Shown: positions 22,499-34,516, counted from the first letter of the stretch. The stretch is DNA of 64,000 nt from Taxillus chinensis (GCA_023512835.1 CM042088.1:17536986-17600985); one strand, 5' to 3'. Numbers and translations: made by a program. The notes: generated by a model not told the origin, from the sequence alone.

Positions 22499-24815
22499 TA
22501 TGTCCGGAGCATCCGCTATCAAGTATCCACTTGCTTTGATTGATCTTTGACTTCAAGTGGGATGAAAGTAAATTCCATAGATGCTCCTGCAAGACAAGAG
22601 ATTACACTTTTGGTGCCCAAACTTGTTTCGGGCAGTTAGGAGAAGCAATAACAGTGTCAACTATTCCGGATTTTTCTTTGTTAGGAACTTTAACTTTCCA
22701 AGTTGACTTAGACTTTTCCATATTAGATGCTTCTTTAAGTTGGGTTTTCTTGGGAGAGACACTCCATATAGTTTTGGATTTTGTTTTTCCAGAAGAACCC
22801 TTTTTGATAAATTGATTTTGTTTTATTGATGTGAATTTTACAACAGGGGATACAGGTTTCTTAAGTTTTACAGTTTTTCTACTCTATTCCCTATGGCCTA
22901 ATCCTCTACGAACGGGTGATGCGCTCTTGGCCCTAGATGCGTCAACTTTAGCCTTTCCTTTGTTTCTGGGTGCTACAGTTTCGGCTTTAACTGCAGCAGC
23001 CTTCCTTTCATCTTTTAGTACGGGTGCTACTACTTCGGGACTAGCAGTAACAGCCTGTCTTCCACAGTCGTAGACTATGGTGCCACCTAAAACAAAACCA
23101 TCCAACGGTTTAGATGTACTAACAGGATACAAGTTGGTTAGTTTTGGAATGAAGTCCGGAGGGCACTCAGTAGCTTGTGCATTGGAAGTTGATTCAAAAC
23201 CTAGGCCAGGTTTGACTCGAATATTGTCAGGATCAGTTCTGAACGTAGAAGCTATTTCCCCGGATTTTAGCCACTTACGATTTATTTCCTTTTCCTTTTC
23301 AAGTTCATTTTCAAGTCTCTTGAGATTTATAGTTAGGCCATTAAGATTGGTATGTAGCAAATTATTCTCAGCTCTTAAGTCACGATACCAAGCTTCTTTA
23401 CTCCTGAAGTCAGTTATGTCCTTTTCAAGTCTAGCAAAAGTAATTTCAAGACGTTTGTTCTGACTTTCCATATCTTTGTACATTTGAGTAATTATTAGTC
23501 TCTCATTCTTTTCATGATCACGTTCAGTAAAAAGAGACTCTAATTTACTCATGAGCTCAGAGATCGAAGGTAGCTCAGTATTTTCCATGAGGCAAACGTT
23601 CGGTTTAGGAGTTGGCTCATCATCCGAAGATTCCTCCTCTTCTTCCGAGCCACTGATGTACTTTGTGACGAATGCCTTCCTCTTGTTCTTGCTGTTGTTT
23701 GAGGTGGAGCGTCGAGGAGCAACCTTGTTATCCTTCTCGGCCATCTTGGATTTGGATCTACAGTCCTTGGCTCAGTGACCAGGTTTCCCACAGTTGAAGC
23801 ACTCTTGGGAAGTCGACTCCGACCGCTCCTTTCTTCTAGAGGATGAGGAAGAGCCTCTTCTGAATCCTTTTCTGCTTTTTCTCAGAAATCGTGTGAAGGA
23901 TTTAACCAGAAGGGCTATTTCTTCTTCCATGTCCGAGTCAGAGTTACCTGACTCTTCCGTATCATCCTCACTCAATATGCTCGGATTTTCCGTAGCTTTG
24001 AAAGCTACCCCCTTTTCTTTCCGAGCTATTTTCTCATCTTGGTCGGTGTATTTAAACCTGACTTCGTGAGTCCGTAGCTCTCCATATAGTTCTTCAAGGA
24101 GAGCATACTGCCAGTTGTCTTTGGATTGCACCTGGAGCTGTTTAGAGTAATAGCGATCTGGCAAGGAGCGAAAGAACTTGTCATTTATTTGAAACTGAGT
24201 GTAATGCTCATTGACAGTTTTCAGATCCAGAATGAGCTTGCCGAATCGCCGATAGATGCTTTCCAGGGATTCGCCAGGTTTATGATTGAAGCTCTCAAAA
24301 TGCTTTCTGAGAGAACAGATAACATTCTGCATCTGAGACTGACTTCCTTCATATAGGATAGTCAATTTGTCCCAAATAACTTTCTTTGTTGTGCAGCCCT
24401 GGACGTCCGTGAAGGCTTCGGAATCCAAAGATGATGTCACCTAGGCTAAAGCCTTTTCACTGGCATATTGCCAGTCTCTTTCATCGTTGGTGAATTCAGC
24501 ATCTGTCTTTGGTCTTCTTACTCCATTTTCTCCGATGGTCATCGAAATAGGAAGCTCCTGATGAAGACATAGCCACATTAGATGATCATAACATGTCATG
24601 AACATCTTCATGCGAGCTTTCCACTGGGAGAAAAGCTCTGGTGTGAACTTTGGCGGTTTGCTCGGAGTGTAGCCAGAACTCCGTGGTTGAGGAGCAGCGG
24701 CAGTAGCAGGTTGTGGTGGATCAACATTTTCACTACTGCTTCGATTAGGGATGGGCTCTTGAGCTCCTCCGAAGTTGAGACGGGTGTTAAATAGCATGCT
24801 GCTTTCTTCGGCCAT
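22499..24815 (-). pseudogene. S2 copia gag and start of protease, broken
   Basis: Start at MAEESSML (24815), chosen as the first Met of the typical SIRE-like opening shortly after the primer site. Gag core (24440-23900): WDKLTILYEGS, LRKHFESFNHKPGES, RYYSKQLQVQ. A CCHC knuckle C-F-N-C-G-K-P-G-H-x-A-K-D-C lies near 23790-23770 but its Trp codon is TGA. A second stop, TAG at 24441-24443, replaces Gln. A long charged helical region (about 23560-23270) is probably coiled coil. The copia protease motif WILDSGCSGHM is at about 22545-22510, after which the frame is lost. Confidence 0.85.
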
Positions 24816-24867
24816 TGAAAGAGAGAGAGAGAGCAAGAGGGATCTCTACTTTGAGCAGGTAGAACTT

Positions 24868-24879
24868 GCTCTAATACCA
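24868..24879 (-). other. Primer-binding site of S2, initiator Met tRNA type
   Basis: The minus strand reads TGGTATTAGAGC two bases inside the LTR end. This differs by one base from TGGTATCAGAGC, the complement of the plant initiator tRNA-Met 3' end used by most copia elements. Confidence 0.8.
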
Positions 24880-24881
24880 CT

Positions 24882-26005
24882 TGTTGGTCCTTGGGAGTCT
24901 AGAGGGGGGTGAATAGGCTCTTATTAAAATTCTTTCTTACTCAGGCACAACACTAATTCTGGTTAAAAGAAATATTCAATGCGGAAGATAACCAAATAGT
25001 AGAAGTATTTTGTTTTATTATCTAAAGATAATTACAACAAAAAGCACAATAATTACAGCTGATTACAACAGTACTCTCCTTTTCAAGCCACACACACACT
25101 AGCTAGATTATCTCTGTTTTGCACATGTACTCGCACGTATCAGTTCTTACAATGTATGCACATCCTTTAGATATACAACACTTCATATATATGTATATAG
25201 ACATCCTAGGAATCTATCTTGGAACTGTATTTTTCGAGCACTGTGTAAACATTAAGTTCTTCTCGGAAAATTCTTCTGCTATAACTACTACGGATGTGGA
25301 GCTCGAAATATTGGAAGCATAAGTGTATTGAATTACTTCGCTTGATTCCAATTGCATTTGGGACTGCATCCACATCTCCGAGTGTTCCACATGTAGGACA
25401 GTTTAGATCTTCAATGAGTTTGTCTTACATCGGGGCACAGCGAGCTGATAACAAAAATGCGGTATGGATAAGTTGAAGTAGTGTCTTCTTAGTCCGGTGT
25501 AGATTTCCTTACTCCGTATCAACGAAGCTCGGATCCTTACTCCATGTCAGTTGTTGCTTACTCCGTGTAAATGAAGTTCTGAAATCCTTACTCCGTGTCA
25601 GCGCTTCCTTACTCCGCATGAAGTAGATATGCGGAATCCTTATTCCGCATTAGTGCTTCCTTACTCCGCGTGAGTTCCTTACTCCACTTGAGTGAAAGGT
25701 CCGGATGGCTTACTCCGTATCAGCGCATCCTTATTCCTCTTGAGTAATGGTTCGGATTCCTTATTCCACATTAGTTGTCCTTACTCCGCACCAGTCATTT
25801 CTTACTCTACTCGAATGAAAGACTCGGATTCCTTAGTCCGTATCTTCTTTTCCTTAGACAACTGGAGTGAAAGACTTAATTTCTTTCTCCGCAATAAATC
25901 TCTCTTACTCCGTACGAGTTGTAGACTCAGATTCTCATTCCGCATAAATTTTGCACTAAGGCTTACTTTGTATAACTTTGGTCTAAGGCACTACGGTCTG
26001 CTGTG
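24882..26005 (-). repeat. S2 5' LTR, truncated
   Basis: Begins TGTTGGTCCTTGGGAG and carries the family mark CTAGAGGGGGGTGAATAGGC. From about 25490 to 25960 it holds a degenerate array of TTACTCCG-type units, the reverse complement of the CGGAGTAAGGA array in the plus-strand LTRs. The far end is replaced by repeat G. Confidence 0.8.
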
Positions 26006-26741
26006 TGATTGGGTTAAGGCACTATGGTTTTCCTAGAAGTCTACACTTTTTATTTAGGTAAGTTATTTGTTAAAGTTATGGTTAAAATTGATTTGCCCTA
26101 AATTTCTAAAGGAAATTCTAAAAATTTTACTTTTTATTTGAAGTGGAAAATGAAATCCTAAGGTTATGGTTTTTCGTTTCTTGCTTTTTCATTTTGTTTT
26201 GTTTTGTTTTGTTTTTTGTTTTTTTGTTTTTTGGTTTTTTTTGGGCTTTTAGTTACCTTTTTACCCCTACCCAAAATGCCAAAATGGACGAACTTTGGGG
26301 GATTGTTTGGGAAGTCCCATATTCGCCTAAATAGTCATTTTGGAGAATCCCGCATGGTCGCATTTCCGAGCCCTTTGACCAAGGGCATTGACCGTCTTTT
26401 GGCAAGTTTGACTTTTTTCGACAAAAATTGTTTTGGCCATAACTTCTTTGTTTTACATCGGAATTGAAATTGGTCAAGTGCGTTAATCTCCAAATTTCAT
26501 CCTCTGCCACTTGGTGTTGGTCTTGGGGCACTTTAGGGGATTGCAACAGAGGTTATCAATTTTGGGCTTCCCTATTCGCGTCAATGCATCCATCTTGTGC
26601 AAATTGGGGTTAACACCAACTCCAAACCATTCCTTAGTAGTGGGGAATCCTTAAGGACCTGTTCAACAAGGTATATGGCATTGGTAGATAAGTATATAGA
26701 AATGGGGTTAGTATGTCCAACCCAGATAAAATGGGGTCCAA
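26006..26741 (-). repeat. Repeat G, partial second copy
   Basis: Matches repeat G at about 30040-30200, 33661-33937 and 52435-52614 and ends TGGGGTCCAACA. Because it is not interrupted between TCTTGG and GGCACTTTAGGG (26521-26536), it serves as an empty-site reference for the T2 insertion. It contains T-rich low-complexity DNA (26190-26240). No coding signal. Confidence 0.75.
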
Positions 26742-26759
26742 CACTTTGTTCATGAAGTG

Positions 26760-28651
26760 AGCTCTGCCCACTGGTCCTCCTCACGCATTCAATCTATTGT
26801 TGCCCTCTCTGTCTCCAAAGGCTCGCAGCGTAGTGCGTCTGCAACACCTCCCACACATCCCTAAGATGTTGCTAGCCCGTCTCAATCAGCTTCCTCTCCT
26901 GCCACTCATTCGGGCCCTTCTGCTACTAATGCATCTGCTGCCGCCTTCTCTCCTGATGTTGCTTCTAACTTGCCATCCACTCCCCAGGAATGGCTCACCC
27001 GATTGACTCTCGACATTCTTAGGGACCTATGGTTCCGTTTTAGCGTAGCCTACACTACCACCATTCCTGACAATGATCTTCGGGTGTATTATGCTCCTCA
27101 TACACAAACCCCGGATGATATGATCATATGGAACTTGGAACATGGCTTTCTTACGCTGACTTCCCTCCTACATACTGCTGTTGCTGGACTGACTCATGAT
27201 GCACAAGGTCCTATCGCTACTGAGGTCGGACCCTCTTCCTCTCCTACTGTTCCCGTCGTCAATTTATCTACTCACGACGACTTTAACGCTCCTACTGCTG
27301 CTCCTGCTGATGACTTGCCTCTCTTGCCTTGCATATTCCTGCACCACTTCATGCAAGGGAGTCTTCTAAAGCTCCGAACTTCGCTCAGGTGTGGCTTTTC
27401 GGCACTGCTCTATCTGAGTCCATGCTCTCTGCCCAACTCGAACACCATGCCCAATTCAAAGCTCCTAGATTCTAGCGGTTGGTCTGAAGGTTGATCATCT
27501 TGGAGCATAGCTTCTGTATATCCTTACCGACTCTTTGTCTACCATGGAGCAAAAGGTAGATATTGTGGTCAACATTGTCCATTCTCTAACCAACTCCTTT
27601 ACCTCCCTTGCTCAGACGATAGCTTCTACCCCCGGTGCCTCCCATTGATCTGCCAAAAGGGGGAGAATGTTCCTACTACTATACTTGCGCCTACCCTGCT
27701 GTTGAAGCTGAGGCTGCTGGTCCTTCCGTTCAAACTCGCGCTGCTGGAAAAAGGCCTACCACTTTCATTCCTCTGGGCATTCTGGCTCCAAAGCGCAGTC
27801 GTTACTCCTCAGCTAAGCCCAGCTCCTCTAGTGCTGCCCCATCTACTGCTGCCCCACCTACTACTGTCTCCTTCCTCCCATCATACACGGAGTTTGTTCC
27901 TGCTGATGAAGATGGGAGAGTCCTAAGTGCCATGAAGGCCTATGCTAGCTCCTCTACCGAGCAAAGATATCTGAATGACATATTCCCTTTCTCACCTGAA
28001 GACATTGCAAATATTCTATCTGAGAAGGGACTATACACAAATGAAGACATTGATAACTTTGCTTTGGCACTTAAGGCTGAAATCCGACTATTTCTTGAGG
28101 GATACAGAGATGCTGCCCTTCATGACATTCTTCCATGCTGGACTGAGGATTACATTCCTGAAGTTGCCTTGATCCGGACCTTTGTTGACAAAACTGCACC
28201 GAACAACAAGCCATGGAAAGATCTGAAGTCTATTATGATTCCATTTAGGGTAAACTCTCCGCACTTCATGTTGGTGGTATTCAAAAAAAGGAAGTTTGTC
28301 ATCCTAGACTCCCACCAGATTGTAGAAGAGAGTGTAAGGCATCAATAATCAAAGAACTTGCTGATAAATTTATCTACTGCCTTGAAAGAAAGCATGTTCT
28401 TTGAATCAATTGGACTACAACCCATCACCACTAATACGGAGCTGAAGACATTTTTCCACGATAGAGATACCATTCCGCAACAACCAGAAGGAGAGAGCTA
28501 TAACACTTTTGTCTGCTACTTCTTACAGTCTCTCCACAGGAATGATCTAAAATGGAACAACACTATTAACGTTACCATGGAGCAGATGATGGATATGAGG
28601 GAGCATCAAGCAATAATGATCTTCAAGTATAGTAAGCCATATGTTCCGTAA
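26760..28651 (+). pseudogene. Extra 3' ORF of a SIRE-like element with ULP1-like domain lacking the catalytic Cys
   Basis: Pieces: a Ser/Pro/Ala/Thr-rich N-terminal part with an ordered block (QEWLTRLTLDILRDLWFRF, about 26985-27045), then a frame open 27635-28651 except for TAA at 28346-28348. The latter contains APKRSRYSSAKP (possible nuclear signal) and a C-terminal ULP1-like block. In it KSIMIPFRVNSPHFMLVVF gives His (28262-28264), KFVILDSHQ gives Asp (28307-28309), IPQQPEGESYNTFVCYFL keeps the oxyanion Gln (28481-28483) but has Tyr (28499-28501) where Cys is expected, and Asn for the next Gly. It lies 145 bases before the polypurine tract and LTR, the position where SIRE elements carry an env-like gene. 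Assigned to the element by position. Confidence 0.65.
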
Positions 28652-28783
28652 TTATCAATGTACTCTGACTAACTATGTGTACTTGTTTCTATGAAATTGA
28701 AATGTGTAATTTTTCTTATCTGTGATTGTGTCTTACTGCTACATTTAACCAAGTCAGATCACAAAGGGTTTTGGCATCTCCAT

Positions 28784-28795
28784 ATTGGGGGAGAT
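28784..28795 (+). other. Polypurine tract of the SIRE-like element
   Basis: ATTGGGGGAGAT directly before the LTR start TGTTGGATCG. It primes plus-strand DNA synthesis and shows that the extra ORF to the left belongs to the internal region of this element. Confidence 0.8.
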
Positions 28796-29787
28796 TGTTG
28801 GATCGAACCCAGAATTTGGATGATGCAAATTAAACCCCTTGTAATTTGACTTGAGATCTCTCGTTTCTATATATCTAACAATGTTGCAGAAGTTAAGCTT
28901 AAATGACATACACTCGTGAGTGATACGACAAGGATAGGATACATAATCCTAGTTTGGACCTCTGAGTGTCAACCATTGACTCGGTAAATAACCAAGCCAT
29001 CACATGTACGGAGTAAGGAACAATAGTGCGGACTAAGGATAAGAAAACATGGAGTAAGGATCCGAGTCTTCCACTCACACAGAGTAAAGAAGCACTGGTG
29101 CAGAGTAAGCACCCGAGTCTTTTATTTACACAGAGTAAGAAAGAAATGACACGGAATAAGCATCTGAGCATTTACATGGATTAAGAAATCGCTGATACTG
29201 AATAAGGGATCTGAACATTCAAGTAACACAGAGTAAGGAACCTTGCTACGGAGTAAGACATCCAAGCACTTCATTAACACGTAGTAAGGAACCTTGTAAT
29301 GGAATAAGGATCCGAGTACTTAACTGACATGAAATAAGCAATCATTGACATGAAGTAAGGAATCCGAGCACTTCATTAACACGGAGTAAGAAACCTTGCA
29401 ACGGAATAAGACGATGTTGCTCCAGTTATTCACTACGACAATTCAGTGCATTTAATCACTTCAGCTCGCTGTGTCCTGATGTAAGAAGAAATACGTTCAA
29501 GATATTTAAGTCATCTTACACGTGGATCACATGTATGCGTAGAACAATCTTCAATGAAATTGGAACTATACAAAATGGATTTAATTCATTCTTATTTCCA
29601 AAATCTTGAGCTCCACATCTGTAGCATTAAAACAGAGAGAGTTTCCGAGAAGATTATTGATGAAGCACATCATCCAAGATACTCAGTTCCAAGAATGTCT
29701 CCAAGGGATGCTTACAAATATAGAACTTTGTACATTTGTACGAGTGTGCGGAAAGAGTGCTTTGTGTGTGCTGTCATCACTGGTTTT
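28796..29787 (+). repeat. S3: SIRE-like 3' LTR, first part
   Basis: Begins TGTTGGATCGAACCC, contains a degenerate array of CGGAGTAAGGA-type units (about 29005-29410), and follows the solo LTR at 30675-32201 in order until it is broken near 29787 by repeat G. It resumes at 52615. Confidence 0.85.
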
Positions 29788-30674
29788 TGTTTGGGCCCTT
29801 TTTGGGGTGGGCTTAAACTAAACCAATAGTGAGAAATTTAGAGTCGCCACCAACTATTTTTGGGGTACAGTTGGATACCCTCTACTTTGAGTAGTTTAAA
29901 GTGTGGTCTACGTTATCAGAGAAGGGTTCGGGAGTTAGTTACATGTAGGGAAGGATTAGCACCCCTACAGCGCCCTTTCAGTATTTATTTTCGGAAGAGG
30001 AGGTTTTTTATTTATTTTCACTGTCGTGATTAGGTTGAGTTTCCTTGAACGTCTATGCCTTTTATTTTAGCGAAGTTATTTATTAAAGTTATGGTTAAAA
30101 ATTGATTTACCCTAAATTTCTAAAGGGAATCCTAAACGTTTTATTTTGCTTTTTTGTTTAAAGTGAAAAATGAAATCCTAAGGTTTTTTGGTTTTTGTTT
30201 TTGTTTTTGTTTTTTTGTTTTTTAGTAACAATTTTTTTTTTTGTTTTTTTGTTTTTTTTGTATGTTTTTTTTGTGTTTTGTTTTTTTTTTGAAAAAAATG
30301 ATTTTTTATTTTTTGGAAAAACGTGTTGTTTTGTTTTTGTTTTTTTTGAAAACTTTTCCTTTTTTTTTTTTGAAAACCCATAGCACACATGTTACAAATG
30401 TATATCAAAGTATTGAACACATACACTAAAATAAACGTGGAGTGTGTGATTATGACATCCACAAATAAATAAAAAATAAAGCTACTCTCTTTTTCTTCTT
30501 CTTTCTTTTTATCTCTTTTTTTTTTGCTCTCTTTTTTTTGTTTTCTTTTTTTTGTTTTTTACATATTACAATTATATACAACAAAATACACAAAACAAAC
30601 AAGCAAAATAAAATGATTACATCGCTAAAAGAGAGGAAACAACAAAAACAACAAATAAAAAATGAAAATAAAAC

Positions 30675-32201
30675 TGTTGGATCAAGCCCAGAATTTGGAT
30701 AATGCTGATAAAGCCCTATGTAATTTGATTTGAGACCTTTGTTGTTTTATCTTAAGTCATTGCAGAAGATATGACCTTCATCCGGATCTACACTCGTGAG
30801 AGCAAAGCTAAGGACAGGATACATAATCCTAATCCAAGTGAGAATGAGTGTCGTCAAACACTTGGTATATAACCAAGTCTTTACTTCATATGGAATAAGG
30901 ATCATTCGTGCGGACTAAGAACCTAAAAGCTACGGACTAAGAAATCCGCACCTAACACTTCAAACGGACTAAGTCAAAAAGATGCGGAGTAAGAACCTTA
31001 GTCTACAAAGTCGCACAGAATAAGAGAGTCGTCACGGAGTTAAAAAGTTAAGTTTTCCACTCAACCGGACTAAAGTAAAGAAGACACAGAGTAAGGAATC
31101 CGAGTCTACCATACATGCGGAGTAAGGAAGCACTTCTACGGAATAAGGACTAGAGTCTTTATTCGCACGGAGTAAGGAAACTAGATGTGGAGTAAGGAAT
31201 CCGGACCACTCACTCATGCGGAGTAAGGATGTGCTGATACGGAATAAGCCATCCATTCCTTTAACTCATGCAGAGTAAGGAAACTAGATGCGGAGTAAGG
31301 AATCCGAATCACTCACTCATGCGGAGTATGGATGTGCTGATACGGAGTAAGCCATCCGTTCCTTTAACTCATGCGGAGTAAGGAAACTAGATGCGGAGTA
31401 AGGAAGGGCTGATACGGAGTAAGCACTCCGACCTTCTCTTTCATACGGAGTAAGGAAGCGCTTACACGGAACAAGGGGCCAGTACCAAATTGATATGGAG
31501 TAAACAATTAGTATTACGGAGTATGGATCTGAGCTTAGTTTAAACACGGAGTAAGGAACCTTACACCGGATTCAAGAAGACACTACTTCAACTTATCTCT
31601 TCGTAATCAAAGTCACCAGCTCGCTGCTTCCCGATGTAAGACAAACTTGTTGAAAACCTAAAGCATCTTACACGTGGATCATCCGGATATGTGGACGTAA
31701 CTTTAACTACACTTGGGAACTTACAAAGACTCTTATGCGTTGCAAACCCAAGATCTTGAAGACCACATCCGCAGCAATTGAGGTAGAGAGATTTCCAAGA
31801 GATAGTAAATGTGCACAATGTCCGGAACAACAAGTTCCAAGGTTGTCTCTTGTGGATGTCGCTATAAATAGTAACACTTGTACATTTTAGAAAGAGTGCA
31901 TTAGAACAAGTGTAATAGTTTTGTATATGTACCAAAGCTCATTGAGATCATAGAGGCTAGTGTGTGCGTACTTGTAAACAGAGTGCTAAAGAGTTGTTAA
32001 GTAGGTCTAAAAGCTTCCAAGCTTTAGTCTGCTTCCATTTTGTTATACTTATCATACTAATAATAAAACAAAATACTTCCACTATATGGTTATCTTCCGC
32101 ATTGATTCTATCTCTTAACCAGATAAGTATTGTGCCAAAGAGTTAGAAAAGAGTTTCGATAAGAGCCTATTCACCCCCCTCTAGGCTCCAAGGGACCAAC
32201 A
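30675..32201 (+). repeat. S4: SIRE-like solo LTR with target duplication
   Basis: A complete 1527-bp LTR from TGTTGGATCAAGCCC to AGGGACCAACA, flanked by a perfect AAAAC duplication (30670-30674 and 32202-32206) and no internal sequence, so it arose by LTR-LTR recombination. It contains an array of CGGAGTAAGGA-type units (about 30890-31570). A plus-strand TATAAATA box is at 31863-31870. Confidence 0.9.
31863..31870 (+). promoter_or_regulatory. TATA box of the SIRE-like solo LTR
   Basis: TATAAATA within GATGTCGCTATAAATAG, about 330 bases before the LTR end and after the tandem array; a good U3/R promoter candidate. Confidence 0.55.
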
Positions 32202-33014
32202 AAAACGAAATACAAATAAGTAAAACGAAAATGATCAATATAGCATTAAACAAACAATAATAAGGTAGCTGAACTGACTTTATTAATCAGCACGTCTGAG
32301 TTCTCCTGTTGGTGTCGATAGTGCTTGAAGAACCTCCAAATTCGGTGGAAAGCTGTGAACTCACCCTGTACAACGCGCTGGAGTTTGGCCGGAATTTGAA
32401 ATTGACGCCAAAGATGGACTGGAACTGGGGAAGGATTGGAGGAAAGCTCTTGGGAATTTTTTTTTGCTTTTTGTGGGTTTTTGTTTTAGAGAGAGATTGG
32501 AACAAAGACTATTGGGTTTTTTTTTGGATTTTCGTGGGTGTTTTAAATGTAATCTCTGGACTGGGGCATTTTTTGTGAGACTGGGGAAAGGAAAGAGCTT
32601 GGGCGTAATCAGTATCTGGGCGTAAGTTTGGTCGTGAAGACTCTGGGGAAAGGGAAGAGCTTGAGCGTAATCAATCTCTGGGTGTGTGTTTCTAGGCAAA
32701 GGGAAAAAGCTTGGGCCTTTTGGAGCGTGAAGACTCTCTCTTTTCGCATAGGTAGACGACTTGATTTAAAGGGGTTGGCTCAATTTGGATGGACCGTCAT
32801 TATTATGCATTTATTGCTCTATTATGAATGCCAACATTTTTAATTGCAAGATTCGGGCTTTTGTCTGGTGGTTGGATGACCTGTGTGTAAAATAGGGCAG
32901 CTTGTGATTGCTTTTTCGTTTTTTTGTGAGCACATGCGTCTGACAGGCGTTGAAAAGCATCTCTAACAATTTCCAGCTAATAAAAATGCGTCTCGTAACT
33001 GCACAAGAAAGAGC

Positions 33015-33620
33015 CCGCGGAAAATAAGGCCAAATAACGAAAGTCCAAGGTCAAAGGGTTGAAGTGTCGGCAGGTCGAAGGTCAACGGTTGAAGGCTAAG
33101 GGTCAAAGGGTCTAGGTCAGAACCAAGGGCCGAAGTCAAGGATCGTAGGTCAGCCTCGAAGATCCACTGGTCGAAGGTTCATAGGTCACGGATCGAAGGT
33201 CGGTGGGTTAAAGGTCAATGGTCAACGAGCCGAAGGTCAACGGTTGAAGGCTAAGGGTCGAAGGGTCTAGGTCGGAACCAAGGGTTGAAATCAAGGATCG
33301 AAGGTCAGCCTCAAAGAGTCAAGGGTCGAAGGCCAAGGGTCGAAGGTCGGAGTCAAGGGTCGAAGGTCAACGGTCAACGGGACGAAGGTTAACGATTGAA
33401 GGCTAATGGTCAAAGGGTCTAGGTCGGAACCAAGGGACGAAGTCAAGGATCGAAGGTCAAGTGTCGAAGGTCGGAGTCAAGGGTCGAAGGTCGGAGTCAA
33501 GGGTCGAAGGTCGATCCTCGAAGATCCGTGGGTTGAAGGATCGAAGGTCAAGGGTTGAAGTCAACGGTCGAAGGTCAATCCTCGAAGACTCGAAAACTTC
33601 CTTGGCCGAAGACAGGCTTC
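33015..33620 (+). repeat. GAAGGTCAAGGGTC minisatellite in repeat G
   Basis: Dozens of imperfect 10-14 bp units (GAAGGTCAA, AAGGGTC, GGTCGAAGG) over about 600 bases, some in longer higher-order copies (for example CTAGGTCGGAACCAAGGG three times). It ends in CTTCGGAGCTTCGAGTC. Confidence 0.85.
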
Positions 33621-33937
33621 GGAGCTTCGAGTCTACGAGTCTAGTTTTTTTTTTCAACTTTTAATTACTCTTTTACCCCACTTAAAATGCCAAAACGGAT
33701 GACCTTTTGAAGATTGTTTGGGAAGACCTGTATTTGCCTAAATAAACGTTTTGGAGAATTTCGCACAGTCACTTTTCTGGGCAGTTTGACCAGGGGCATT
33801 GACCGTCTTTTGGCAAGTTTGATTTTTCCCAACGAAAGTTATTTTTGTCATAACTTCTTCGTTTTTCATCAGAATTGAGCTCAGTCAAGTGCGTTATTCT
33901 CCAAATTTCCTCCTTTATCCCTTGGTATTGGTCTTGG

Positions 33938-34516
33938 TGTCACGCCCTGGATTTCCAACCCGAGGAAACCGGTTCGTGACTCCCTTTACCCACCCGGTAG
34001 GCACGGGGTTGGGATTACTTCCACACAAGACTCTACGCACATCCACAATAAATATTCACAAAAACAAAATCATATTATTAATTTCAAACCACAACAAATG
34101 TTACAAACCAAACGTGCCTTTATTACAATTAAATTTCCCCTTACAATAGCTCCCCACTAGGTTACAAAGGTCCCACAAAAATTAACAACACAAAATAATA
34201 TTAAACAAGGCAAAGTAGAACAGTCCTCCACCTTGGTGTTCCCTCCTAGCGCCTGTAGGTTCCTGAAAAGTAAACAAAACATAACGGGAGGGGTGAGCAA
34301 CCATAGCTCAATAGGGATCATGTCTCCCCAACCCATCCTATGCTCCTAACATCTACATGTTGACGTGCATGAGTGCAGTGTCGTGGCAATACTATACAGA
34401 CAGGCCATGATTAACATTTATACACAAACAAGCCACATCAATAGGTACAACCATTGTCACAGCCACACAGGCTCCATAACCAGCCACAGGCTTCCAAAGC
34501 CATCGGGCTCCATAAC
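33938..34516 (-). repeat. T2 3' LTR, first part
   Basis: Begins TGTCACGCCCTGGATTTCC. It is broken at 34516 by T3, whose target duplication ATAAC occupies 34512-34516. It resumes after 43619. Confidence 0.88.

Larger units (their letters stand above)
22495..26005 (-). mobile_element. S2: minus-strand SIRE-like copia fragment (5' LTR, primer site, gag, protease)
   Basis: On the minus strand: 5' LTR (24882 to about 26005, its U3 end missing), primer site (24868-24879), gag and the protease active site. It stops near 22495 against S1 in head-to-head orientation. Its LTR shares the end TGTTGGTCC/GGACCAACA and the CGGAGTAAGGA-type repeats with the LTRs at 28796 and 30675. Confidence 0.8.

Noticed and set aside
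30158..30462. Lys- or Phe-rich frames on opposite strands
   Set aside because: Produced by T-rich low-complexity DNA in repeat G.
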